Assembly: GCA_965652145.1 (NCBI GenBank)
Contig: CBFGTV010000052.1
Coordinates: 1-24,678, forward strand
DNA: 24,678 nt
Direction of reading: 5' to 3'
Origin: CBFGTV01 sp965652145
Lineage (GTDB): Bacteria > Bacillota > Clostridia > Peptostreptococcales > Natronincolaceae
The first letter of the stretch is position 1, and each line of letters opens with the position of its first letter. The translations under genes were made by a program, and so were the position numbers. The notes under the pieces are model-generated. The model saw only the letters and a list, made by a program, of their open reading frames with translations, had not been told where the DNA came from and did not search any database. Positions 1 to 9,400 of the stretch are shown piece after piece.

Positions 1-1
1 T

Positions 2-403
2 TTGACCAGCGTCTGGAAGGATATTGGATTTATTATGGTACTGTATTTGGCAGGGTTGCAAGGAATTTCAAAGTCCTATTACGAGGCAGCCGATATAGAT
101 GGGGCAGGTTCATTTAAAAAGTTTTGGCATATCACCCTGCCTATGCTGGCACCGACAACCTTTTTTGTCTTCGTTATTTCATTAATCAATTCCTTCCAGG
201 TATTTGACCAAATACTAATTATGACTAACGGAGGCCCGGTCGGTGCCACCACCGTACTGGTGCAGCAAATCTATAATAATGCCTTCAGATATTTCAAGAT
301 GGGTTATGCAGCGTCAATCTCCTGGGTACTTTTCCTTCTTGTGTTTGCAGTCACCTACATACAAATAAAGCTACAAAAAAGGTGGGTTGATTATGGACAG
401 TAA
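2..403 (+). CDS. Sugar ABC transporter permease, MalF/UgpA type (5' end outside window)
   Basis: C-terminal part of an inner-membrane permease of the CUT1 carbohydrate ABC family; the gene starts upstream of the window, so the first codon seen is not the true start. The EAA loop that docks onto the transporter ATPase is intact (YYEAADIDGAGSFKKFW, about nt 79-129), with the EAAxxDGA core. It is followed by hydrophobic segments (LAPTTFFVFVISLINSF and ISWVLFLLVFAVTYI). The stop codon (401-403) overlaps the start of the next permease, so the two are translationally coupled and probably form a heterodimer. Context with cycloalternan-type GH31 enzymes suggests that the imported sugar is a cyclic or branched alpha-glucan oligosaccharide; this is inference. 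Confidence 0.93.
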   Translation: MTSVWKDIGFIMVLYLAGLQGISKSYYEAADIDGAGSFKKFWHITLPMLAPTTFFVFVISLINSFQVFDQILIMTNGGPVGATTVLVQQIYNNAFRYFKMGYAASISWVLFLLVFAVTYIQIKLQKRWVDYGQ

Positions 404-1271
404 AGCCATTGTAAAAACTGAGAAAACAGCCAAAGTATTATCCTTTAATCGTATCAACTTCGTCAAACAAGGCTTATACTATGTTGTTTTGAGTCTTGGA
501 GCTTTCATTATGATCATTCCCTTTATTTGGATGATTTCCACTTCCCTCAAAACCGGCGGAGCAACCATGACCCTTCCACCTCGGTTGATTCCTGAAAGTA
601 TCAGCTGGGATAACTATATACGGGTTACAAACGCCTTCCCAATGAAAAGGTTTTTATTAAACAGTGTCATTGTTTCTGTCTTTTCAACTCTGGGTCAGCT
701 TTTGTTTTGCTCCATGGCGGCCTATGCCTTTGCCAGATTAAGGTTTAAAGGCAGAGATACATTATTTTTAATTTATTTAGCCACGTTAATGATTCCATCC
801 CAGGTGACGATGATTCCCCAGTTTATTTTAATGAAGCATCTCAATTGGCTTGATACCTATCGGGGCTTAATATTACCAGGGGTATTCAGTGCCTTTGGAA
901 CCTTTTTATTGAGGCAGTTTTTCCTGTCTATCCCCCGTTCTCTGGAAGAAGCGGCCTTCATCGACGGGGCAGGGCATTTCAGGGTTTATTGGCAGCTGAT
1001 TTTACCGCTGTCGAAGCCGGCCCTGGCGACCCTGGGGGTGTTTTCCTTTATGCAGTCCTGGAATAATTTTTTATGGCCCTTAATTATTGTTAGCCAAAGG
1101 GAATACATGACCTTACCCCTGGGATTATCCATGTTACAGGGGCGTTGGGAGACCGACTGGAATTTAATGATGGCAGGGGTAGTTATTAGCGTCATTCCTA
1201 TAATTTCTGTTTACCTGTTTGCCCAGCGGTATTTTATAGAGGGAATCACATTGAGCGGCCTGAAGGAGTAG
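393..1271 (+). CDS. Sugar ABC transporter permease, MalG/UgpE type
   Basis: Second CUT1 permease, 292 aa, the usual length. I start it at ATG 393 because an AAAAAAGGTGGG ribosome binding site lies 6 nt upstream; an in-frame TTG at 387 sits inside that site's spacer. There is a hydrophobic N-terminal segment (about residues 29-46, LYYVVLSLGAFIMIIPFIW) followed by the periplasmic-type loop typical of MalG. The EAA loop EAAFIDGAGHF (residues 186-196) should contact the ATPase. The start overlaps the upstream permease stop by 11 nt, and the binding-protein gene follows after 85 nt. No ATPase gene is visible, as is common for Firmicute CUT1 operons that borrow an MsmX-type ATPase. Confidence 0.95.
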   Translation: MDSKAIVKTEKTAKVLSFNRINFVKQGLYYVVLSLGAFIMIIPFIWMISTSLKTGGATMTLPPRLIPESISWDNYIRVTNAFPMKRFLLNSVIVSVFSTLGQLLFCSMAAYAFARLRFKGRDTLFLIYLATLMIPSQVTMIPQFILMKHLNWLDTYRGLILPGVFSAFGTFLLRQFFLSIPRSLEEAAFIDGAGHFRVYWQLILPLSKPALATLGVFSFMQSWNNFLWPLIIVSQREYMTLPLGLSMLQGRWETDWNLMMAGVVISVIPIISVYLFAQRYFIEGITLSGLKE

Positions 1272-1356
1272 CCACAGAACGAACCTGAGAGGTGGTGGTA
1301 TTACATATTTACAGCTTGGTTTACTTGAAATCATTTAAAAAGGGAGGAATACCTTT

Positions 1357-2616
1357 ATGAAAAGATGGTTGGCAGTCATTTGTATACTTAGCCTGGTTCT
1401 TTGGTTGTTAATTGGATGCAGTTCTGAAACTGTTGATTCCGACAATGATGAAATTACAATCCGCTATTTTGCCTTTTCACCCGGTGAAGCCCATGAAAAG
1501 GATTTACAGGCCATGATCAGGGCCTTTGAACAAAAAAATCCGGGAATTAAGGTAAAATATGAGCTTGCCTCCTTTAATGACTATTTTACCAAGCTGCAAA
1601 GTCAAATTGCTGGGGGGAATCCACCCGATACCTTTGAGCTTAATTATGAAAACTTTGTCAGCTATGCAGCCAAGGGTGCCCTACTGAAGCTTGACGAAAT
1701 GATTCAGACAGATCAGAACTTCGATCCCTCCAGTTTAAACCAGCAAGCCTACGAAGCCTTCCGATATGATGATAAGCAATATGGAATGGTAGAGAGCTTT
1801 TCCAATGTGGTACTGTTTTACAACAAAGACCTGTTTGATGCTGCGGGGGTATCATATCCTGAACCCAGCTGGACCTGGAAGGATGAGCTGCAAGCCGCCC
1901 AAAGGCTGACCGATCGGGAGAAAAGAATATGGGGTACCTTCTCACCCATACAGTTCTGGGAGTTCTATAAGACAATTGCCCAAAATGGTGGGGCAGTCTT
2001 TAACCAGGATCAAACCAAGGTAACCCTCAACAGCAGAGAAAACATTGAAGCCCTGCAATGGATGGTAGATAAGGTCAATCGATATCAGGTGACCCCGTCT
2101 GATCTGGAAATGTCTGGTCAACTGGAGGGCGATCTGTTTAAGGAAGGCAGGATCGCCATGCTGAGAACCGGCAGCTGGATGTTTGATTCCTTTAAGGATG
2201 TGCCCTTCGATTGGGATATTGCTCTGGAGCCGGGGAATATTCAAAAAGCCCACCATTTCTTTGCCAATGGGCTGGCCATATCTAGAAATACGAAGCATCA
2301 AGAGGCTGCTTGGAAATGGATTAAATTTATGAGTGTCAGTGAAGAAGCGGTAAAAATTCGAGTAGAAAGCTCCTGGGAGCTGCCCGCCGTAGGGGATCAA
2401 ACCCTGGTGGAGGACTACTTGAAAAAAAGCCCACCCCAAAGCCGGCAGGTTATTTTTGAAGCGCTGGATACCCTGGTGGTTCCTCCAGTGATTGAAAGGT
2501 GGAGTGAAATGACAGATATCATCGACAGAGAGCTGGAATTGGTGAAATTAGGACAAAAAACCCCTGAGGAGGCCCTGACCGATGCAAACAATTATGTCAG
2601 GAATTTAATGAATTAA
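1357..2616 (+). CDS. Extracellular sugar-binding lipoprotein of the ABC transporter
   Basis: 419-aa solute-binding protein of the family 1 (MalE-like) type. The N-terminus is a lipoprotein signal peptide: MKRW, a hydrophobic run and the lipobox LIGC with Cys21 as the predicted lipidated residue, so the protein is anchored outside the membrane. The body has family hallmarks: an early ITIRYFAFSPGE strand, QAMIRAFEQKNPGIKVKYE, a middle DTFELNYENF segment, GRIAMLRTGSWM (about residues 266-277) and a C-terminal helical segment. The start ATG has AAAGGGAGG about 10 nt upstream. By position it supplies sugar to the two upstream permeases. A stem-loop follows its stop codon, which may allow a higher level of this protein than of downstream enzymes. 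Substrate is inferred from neighbours only. Confidence 0.93.
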   Translation: MKRWLAVICILSLVLWLLIGCSSETVDSDNDEITIRYFAFSPGEAHEKDLQAMIRAFEQKNPGIKVKYELASFNDYFTKLQSQIAGGNPPDTFELNYENFVSYAAKGALLKLDEMIQTDQNFDPSSLNQQAYEAFRYDDKQYGMVESFSNVVLFYNKDLFDAAGVSYPEPSWTWKDELQAAQRLTDREKRIWGTFSPIQFWEFYKTIAQNGGAVFNQDQTKVTLNSRENIEALQWMVDKVNRYQVTPSDLEMSGQLEGDLFKEGRIAMLRTGSWMFDSFKDVPFDWDIALEPGNIQKAHHFFANGLAISRNTKHQEAAWKWIKFMSVSEEAVKIRVESSWELPAVGDQTLVEDYLKKSPPQSRQVIFEALDTLVVPPVIERWSEMTDIIDRELELVKLGQKTPEEALTDANNYVRNLMN

Positions 2617-2628
2617 TTCCATACGTAA

Positions 2629-2667
2629 CCTGATTGAGAAAGGGAGCTATTTTCCCTTTCAATCGGG
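2629..2667 (+). other. Intercistronic stem-loop after the binding-protein gene
   Basis: CCTGATTGA at 2629 pairs across a small loop with AATCGGG ending at 2667, and AAAGGGA pairs with TCCCTTT, interrupted by a two-base bulge. There is no run of T after it, so it is not a standard terminator. Stem-loops directly after sugar-binding-protein genes are often mRNA 3'-end stabilisers or partial attenuators that raise the binding protein over the distal genes. That role is inferred here. Confidence 0.6.
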
Positions 2668-2697
2668 ATTGCATAAACATAGAAGGGTGTGAGAGAG

Positions 2698-4518
2698 ATG
2701 AAAATCAATTTAAAAGATATTTATATTCCTACAGGAAATGAGCAGATATCCATACCGACCTTGTGCAGCAGGGGGGCCATCGAAGGTATTAATTTTATCA
2801 GCATGAAGCATCGGGGGCTTATGGAAATCACAGGGGAATCCAGGGATAATCCTTTAATCAAGCCCTTCTTAACCGTCAATGGCAATGGCTGCCATGAAGT
2901 CCTACAATGGCAGCGCAGTGCCTATTGGATTCCCAGCTTCTATGTCAATTATCAAGGGGTGGAATGGAAGGGAGAAATCTGCGTTCCCACGGGGGAACGG
3001 GGATTTTACTACCAATTGGAGGCAGTAAACAACAGTCATGAGGTTAAGTCCATTGAAATGGGCCTTGAGGGATGCTGGTACAGGACATTACATACCATTA
3101 ATGAAAGTAAGGCGGTACGGGCACTACCCACGGTTTTTGAAAGTGGGTGGAATGATTTAATTGTTTTTGAATTGCTTGGGGAAACCCCCCTCTTTGCCCT
3201 TGCTCCCATGACAGATATAGCCCTGGATTCAGTGACATGGCAGCAGAAGGAAAATCATGGCATCACCTACAGGCTGCTTAAGGAATTGAGCCTAAAGCCC
3301 GGCGAAGGGGCGAGAATTTGCTTTTACTGGGGGCTGGGCCTGGAGGAGGTGGGGGCGGCCACCGGGGCTAAGGAAATGCTTCGAAAGGGGTGGGAACAAG
3401 TGAGGAGAGAAACCACTAAATGGCTGCAGGAGAGAATTCAAACAACAGGCGACTCAAGGTTGGATGAAGTCATGAATTTAAATCTATTTTTCAACTTCTT
3501 CTTTGCGACGGGCCGTTCCCTTGATACAGAGGAGGATGTTCTGATGACCTCCCGCAGTCCCCGGTATTATGTTAGTGCAGCCTATTGGGATCGGGACAGT
3601 CTTTTGTGGAGCTTTCCCTCCATCCTGGTCACAGATGCAGGTCGGGCCCGCAGCATGCTGGATTATGTGTTTACCACCCAGCGAAAAAATATTGGAATCC
3701 ATAGCCGCTATATCGACGGTACCGTACTGGAGCCGGGCTTTGAGCTAGATGAACTATGTGCCCCGGTACTGGCCCTGGATAAGTACTTGAGGGCCACCGA
3801 TGATTGGGAATACCTGAATACTGCCCACGTTCAGGAATCCTTGAAGCAGATTATTCAGGAGCTGGAAAAGCATCGTCATCCCAAAATTTCATTATATGAT
3901 ACATTCCTGCAGCCCACAGATGACCCCATTGTCTATCCCTACCTAACCTATAACAATGTCCTGGTTTGGAAGGTATACAGTATTTTGAGCAGTCTTTACC
4001 AGGGAATAAGTCAAGGGAAGGCCCAATCCTTCCAGGGGCTGGCAGAACAGGTGAAGGCCGCAATCTATGAATACATGGTGGTGGATTATAGGGGGAAGAA
4101 AATTTTCTCCTGGTCGGTGGATTTGGAAGGAAACTTCAATGTATATGACGAGCCGCCAGGAAGCCTTCAGCTATTGTCCTATTACGGTTTTTGCCCAGCA
4201 GATGATCCAGTCTATATCAATACAGTGGCAACCATTCGGTCACCAGAAAACCACTATTCCTTTTTGGGATGTGAATTTGAGGAGTTAGGCTGTGCCCATG
4301 CCAACTACCCCTGGGTGTTAAGCATAGGCAACAGTTTCCTGGCCGGCCGAAAAGAACAGGCAAGGGATTTGGTACTAAGGGCCCCCATGGATGGAGGAAT
4401 TGCCTGTGAAAGCATTGATCCCCATACAGGGGTATCCAGAACAGGCGAGCATTTTGCCACCTGTGCAGGTTTTTTAGCCTATGGAATCTATCATGCCTAT
4501 GGTAAAAAAGGAGAGTAA
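2698..4518 (+). CDS. Cytosolic (alpha/alpha)6-barrel glycosidase-like protein, family uncertain
   Basis: 606 aa from ATG 2698, which sits 8 nt after AGAAGGGTG; an in-frame GTG at 2689 falls inside that binding site and is less likely. There is no signal peptide, so it is cytosolic. The first ~230 residues look beta-rich, and the rest looks like a six-hairpin helical toroid. Acidic motifs typical of such enzymes are AYWDRDS (Asp298, Asp300), GFELDELCAP (Glu349, Asp351, Glu352) and CESIDPHTG (Glu571). The WxRDS-type motif recalls GH15, GH63 and GH125 enzymes, but I cannot assign a family. It lies 3 nt before the GH15-like gene and inside an alpha-glucan operon, so cleavage of an imported alpha-glucoside is the likely role. 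GH125 (alpha-mannosidase) is an alternative label that the context does not favour. Confidence 0.8.
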   Translation: MKINLKDIYIPTGNEQISIPTLCSRGAIEGINFISMKHRGLMEITGESRDNPLIKPFLTVNGNGCHEVLQWQRSAYWIPSFYVNYQGVEWKGEICVPTGERGFYYQLEAVNNSHEVKSIEMGLEGCWYRTLHTINESKAVRALPTVFESGWNDLIVFELLGETPLFALAPMTDIALDSVTWQQKENHGITYRLLKELSLKPGEGARICFYWGLGLEEVGAATGAKEMLRKGWEQVRRETTKWLQERIQTTGDSRLDEVMNLNLFFNFFFATGRSLDTEEDVLMTSRSPRYYVSAAYWDRDSLLWSFPSILVTDAGRARSMLDYVFTTQRKNIGIHSRYIDGTVLEPGFELDELCAPVLALDKYLRATDDWEYLNTAHVQESLKQIIQELEKHRHPKISLYDTFLQPTDDPIVYPYLTYNNVLVWKVYSILSSLYQGISQGKAQSFQGLAEQVKAAIYEYMVVDYRGKKIFSWSVDLEGNFNVYDEPPGSLQLLSYYGFCPADDPVYINTVATIRSPENHYSFLGCEFEELGCAHANYPWVLSIGNSFLAGRKEQARDLVLRAPMDGGIACESIDPHTGVSRTGEHFATCAGFLAYGIYHAYGKKGE

Positions 4519-4521
4519 GCC

Positions 4522-6441
4522 ATGCTTAAAAAGCGATATCCGGCCATTGCAGTGCTGGGGGGAGAAAAAATTTCAGCCCTCTATGGAGTCGATAATGGAA
4601 TCGTAGATTGGCAGGGGATAGGGATTCAGCATTTCTTTTATGAAAGCTATCAGTATGATTTAATTCATTCAGGCGTCACCTACCTCAAGCATTCCAACCA
4701 TACGGTGGAGCTGGGAAATCGTAAAATAGACGGAAAAAGCCATCCCCTTCACCAGCATCCCAAAGAAGTCAAGACAATCGATGGCTATTTATATCAAACC
4801 CGTTTTCAATCCCAAAAGATTCGTGATATTTCCTGGGTAGAAGCGGTTTATGCTACCCAGGATAACGGTATTATCTTTGAAACAGAGGTATTCAATGAAG
4901 GTGAAGAACCCTATCCGCTGGAACTGGGGTGCTATGTTATTCTTAGAAACCCTGGGGCGGGCCGGGCAGAAAAAACTAATATGGACGTGCTATGGCAGGG
5001 AAGGGGCGGTGCCCTAAAGATCTCTCTCCAGGGGGCACAGGTATTCAATATCAATACAGAGGCCCCCACTGGCTTCATTTATCGGACCTTGCAAATGCTT
5101 CGAGGGGGATACCCTGATACCTCAGCCCTTCAAGCTAATACCTTTATTGGAGTCACCATGGGGCGTCATGTCAAGGTGCCTCCCCATGGCTCTGTAAGGG
5201 TCAGGTGGGGAATAGCAGCCAGTGGCAGTATTCAACAGCTGCAACGGCATCGATGGGATTGGCAGTACGAGAGAAAGAAAGCATCCCGGTATTGGCAAGG
5301 CTGGATAGAAAATGAAGTTTATCAAAGATTAAAGCCATCAGGCGATGTAAAATGTCACTATGAAGCCAATTTAGTAGCCATCAAGGGGGCCATTCTAAAT
5401 GGCTTTGTTCCGGCTGATATTACAGGGCACTATTTTTCCCATGGTTCTCCCTGCTACTATGCCAGGGATGCCATGATGATTGCCAGGGCCTTTTTATTGA
5501 GTGGTCATTACTCGGAGGCTAGGGATATTATCAATTATCTAATTCAACGGCCCACCAAAAATAATAGTGGCGAATTTTATCAACGCTATAATGCCCTGGG
5601 GGAACCCAGTGAAGGAGCCAACAATAACGTACCCCACCAGTTGGATTCCCAAGGGTATTTTCTAAGAAATATATATACCTATTTTCAAAGAACGGGCCAA
5701 TGGCTTCTGTCATTGGAGCAAGTCAAGCCTTATGTCGAGGTGCTTCGGCAATGTATAGGGCCTTCAGGCCTCGTTGGGCCCGAAGGGGGTGTCAATGAAG
5801 GGGTTTTTGGCCCAGCCTATATTACTTCCTCAAATATGTTTATTTACGGAGGACTAATGGCTGCAATTGAAATGGCCAAAATCCATGGGGAACCAGATAC
5901 CGCAGCCCAATGGAGGGAAATGGCCGAGACAATTGATGGCGGCATTCAATCCACCTGGGTAGAAAGAGAGGAACGCTATGGCTACGGCTACGTGCTTTAT
6001 GGCCCGGAGATCGTTAAAAAATATGATACACCCCAATACTTTGGCACTTTATATGGCTACCCCATTAATGAAAGGGTTGCCCAGAATAATGAATTCTTTC
6101 TAAAATACAGTACATTTTTTGAAAATGGAATTGGCTATACCGAGCAAGAATACCATCATGGCCCCTGGCTCTTTAATACCGGAGCCTGTGCCCAATACCA
6201 AGCCTTGGTAGGAAAGGTTGAGCAATACCTGGCGAAGTTAAACTGGATGATGGAACATTCCAATGGATATGGGCTCATGCCCGAGGCAATTGATGCCGAA
6301 AATGAAGACCATGCCTTTATTAATCCCCTTACCTGGGCCTGTGCCGAGTTTGTATCTACCGTTTCAATTCTGGCAACGAAGGATGGCTTTAGGCCGGGGA
6401 AACTAAAGGGCTTTGATGGGATTGTTCAGGAGGTGAAATAA
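4522..6441 (+). CDS. Cytosolic GH15-like alpha-glucosidase
   Basis: 639 aa, no signal peptide. ATG 4522 follows AAAGGAGA by 8 nt and comes 3 nt after the previous stop. The N-terminal ~270 residues are a beta-sandwich domain of the kind found before bacterial glucoamylase barrels. The C-terminal part has the GH15 pattern: YYARDAMMIARAFL (about residues 313-326), NNNVPHQLDSQGYFL, GPEGGVNEGVFGP with Glu426 in the place of the general acid, and GLMPEAID with Glu588 in the place of the catalytic base, followed by NPLTWACAEFV. GH15 members include glucoamylases, isomaltose-releasing dextranases and trehalases. In this operon, hydrolysis of isomaltose, nigerose or panose-like fragments of an imported ring is the most natural inference. 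Catalytic assignments are by pattern, not alignment. Confidence 0.85.
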   Translation: MLKKRYPAIAVLGGEKISALYGVDNGIVDWQGIGIQHFFYESYQYDLIHSGVTYLKHSNHTVELGNRKIDGKSHPLHQHPKEVKTIDGYLYQTRFQSQKIRDISWVEAVYATQDNGIIFETEVFNEGEEPYPLELGCYVILRNPGAGRAEKTNMDVLWQGRGGALKISLQGAQVFNINTEAPTGFIYRTLQMLRGGYPDTSALQANTFIGVTMGRHVKVPPHGSVRVRWGIAASGSIQQLQRHRWDWQYERKKASRYWQGWIENEVYQRLKPSGDVKCHYEANLVAIKGAILNGFVPADITGHYFSHGSPCYYARDAMMIARAFLLSGHYSEARDIINYLIQRPTKNNSGEFYQRYNALGEPSEGANNNVPHQLDSQGYFLRNIYTYFQRTGQWLLSLEQVKPYVEVLRQCIGPSGLVGPEGGVNEGVFGPAYITSSNMFIYGGLMAAIEMAKIHGEPDTAAQWREMAETIDGGIQSTWVEREERYGYGYVLYGPEIVKKYDTPQYFGTLYGYPINERVAQNNEFFLKYSTFFENGIGYTEQEYHHGPWLFNTGACAQYQALVGKVEQYLAKLNWMMEHSNGYGLMPEAIDAENEDHAFINPLTWACAEFVSTVSILATKDGFRPGKLKGFDGIVQEVK

Positions 6442-6442
6442 A

Positions 6443-9400
6443 ATGAAGGCAGTTATCAACCTGTTTCAAGGTCACTTCCATCAGCTTAAGGGAGACCTTG
6501 AAGGTTCAAAAAAATTGCTCCATCAAGCCGTCATTACTGTTTTTAAAGAAAAGCGCTTGCCCGAAATGGCCCTATGGCTATGGCTGCTGTCAGAGCAGGT
6601 GGAGCGAGGTCGGGAAAGGGCACTTGTGACAGCTTATCGACCTTATGTCGATTCAGCCATCTCAAGGGTAATGGAAAACTGGCATAAGCCTTGCCCCCCA
6701 CTATTTGAAATGGATGAGCCAAGGCTATATATGGCCAATCTGGGAATTTATTATGGTGCTTTAAGTGGTGCCAAGGGAATAACAGGAAATCAAGAAATAC
6801 AAAAAACCTTAACAGACATCAGAGACAGTGTATTTTCCTCGGGGCTTTCCGGGGGAATGGTGGTTCGGGCCCCAGAAATAAAGGTCGCTTCCCCAGATCT
6901 TTTATTAGCTGTGATGCCCTTTGGACTTTTGTCGCCGGAGGATTTGGTCATGGTGGAGGCAGTAAGGGAAATGGAAGCCCGACTGGTGGCCAGAAATCAG
7001 ATCTCCCCCGTTGGGGCTGCATGGCTGGCCTGGTACTATTTTGAGAAAAAAGACATTAAAAAAGCAAAGGACTATATAAACCTGACTGAAGAGCTAATGA
7101 AGGCTTCTTCAGGGGATGAAGCTGAGCTGGCCCGGGTAATTCTAAAAATCGTACTTTGCTATATGGAGGCTACCAATAAGCATAACGGGGCCATACAAAT
7201 TATTCATACTCCCTTTGGCAACGGCAGCCCCTATGAGGCATTAAAAACCGAAAGGGTGCCCAGGGAACCCCAGGCGGGGGAGCAGGTAAAGGTCTATGTA
7301 CAAATTTGGCCTGAGCTGCCGGGTATCAAGGTTGATGCAGTAGTGAAGACCAATCACCGCCAGTACAAGGTTTGCTGTCAGCCGATAGAAAGAGATGGAG
7401 AAAGGCTTTGGGAGGCCACGCTGGGGAATTTTGATTTTGACGAAACGGTAACCTATCAATTGGTTGTTGTAGATGATAAGCAAGTGGTGGAAACGGGGGA
7501 GGTATATACTTTTCAACCCTTTAAGGTTAATGGACTGGCCGCCATAGCCGGACATTGGGTTACAGAAAATACCCTCTGGCTACGGGGAAGGGATTTATTA
7601 GATTTATCCCCTATATACCTGGGAATATCGGAAGAGGAAGGCTCATTGAAACTACAGTCAACAGTAAGACCTCCTTTAAACAAAGATATTTCTCAATCCC
7701 GGGGGAACCGGGGAAGAATGGGAAGCTTAGGATGGGAAGAAGCATCTGAATATATCCAGGTGTGGCATGAAGGGTGGCGATTGCAAATTAAGAAAAGCCC
7801 CTTTCAAGTTCAGCTAGTGGATGCCAGGGGAAAAACCCTATTGTCGGGTAACAAAGCTTCTCCGGTGCTGCAGTGGTGGGTAAATGGCAGGGGAGAAGCC
7901 ATAAGGGCCTCCTGGCACTTGAATACTCCGCCGGAGGAACACTTCTATGGTCTAGGAGAACGCTACAACTCCTTTACCCATCGGGGGGAAGAATTGGATT
8001 GCTACGTATATAATCAATATCGAGACCAGGGGAATCGTACCTATATGCCTGTTCCCTTCTATATTAGCTCCAGGGGCTACGGGCTGTTGCTAAAGGAGTC
8101 CTATTATTCAATTTTTGACTTTGCTAAAGCATCACAGGATTTGCTGAAAATACAAACCGATTTAGACCCCGCTGGTGGTGACATGACCCTGTTGATTTTT
8201 CCTGGTACTCCCAGAGAAGTGTTGGGGCAGTACACTCAACTGTCAGGAAAACCTGCACTGCCTCCCCCCTGGGCCTTTGGACCATGGATGTCAAGTAATA
8301 ACTGGGATCGGGATTCAGTCGTCAGAGAGCAGGTGGAAAAGGGCAACGCCTTGCAAATTCCCAGTACCGTCCTGGTGTTGGAGCAGTGGAGCGATGAAGC
8401 AACCTACTATATCTTTAACGATGCCCAATATCAGTTAAAGCCAGGGCAGGATTACTTCAGCTATGAGGATTTTACCTTTCCCTCATGGGGAAGATGGCCT
8501 GACCCCAAGGGGCTTATAACGTATCTCCATGAAAATGGCTTAAGGGTAATATTATGGCAGATACCCATTCAGAAATATTTAAATCGACAGGTACATCCCC
8601 AAAAGGATGTCGACGAAGCCCACATGCTGGAGGCAGGCTATGCTGTAAAGAACCATGATAATACCCCCTACCGAATACCGGAGGGCTGGTTTACCGGAAG
8701 TCTTTTAATGGATTTTTCCAATCCCCAGGCAGTAGAATGGTGGTTTAATAAACGGAAATATTTGCTGGAGATCGGTGTGGACGGTTTCAAAACCGACGGG
8801 GGAGAATTTGTCTTTGGCAGGGACCTTCAGTTCTATGACGGAAAAAGGGGGATGGAAATGAGGAACCTCTACCCCAATGCCTACATTGAGGCCTACTATC
8901 GCTTTGTAACAGCATACCGTAGGGGAGATGGTCTAACCTTTAGCCGGGCTGGGTTTACCGGGGCGCAAAATTATCCCGCCCATTGGGCAGGGGACGAAAG
9001 ATCAACCTTTGAAGCCTTTCGGCATTCCCTAATAGCAGGATTAACCTCGTCCCTTTCAGGTATTCCCTTCTGGGGCTGGGATTTAGCAGGCTTTAATGGA
9101 GACATTCCTTCCTGCGAGCTGTTTGTTCGATCGGCCCAAATGGCGGCTTTTTGCCCCATTATGCAATACCATGCCGAGAGCAAGGGGGAATTTAATCAAG
9201 ACCGTACCCCATGGAATATTGCAGACCGTACAGGTGATCACAGGGCCATCGAGGGCTATCGTTTTTATGCCAATGCCAGAATGAATCTATTGCCCTATCT
9301 CTATGTTCAGGCCAGAAAAACCAGTGAAACGGGAATTCCCCTGATGAGGCCGCTGATGCTGGAATTTCCCGAGGATGAAGCTACCCATACAATTTATGAC

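Noticed and set aside
1942..2439. 165-aa open frame on the - strand
   Set aside because: It lies entirely inside the sugar-binding protein gene, has no ribosome binding site and reads like an antisense shadow.
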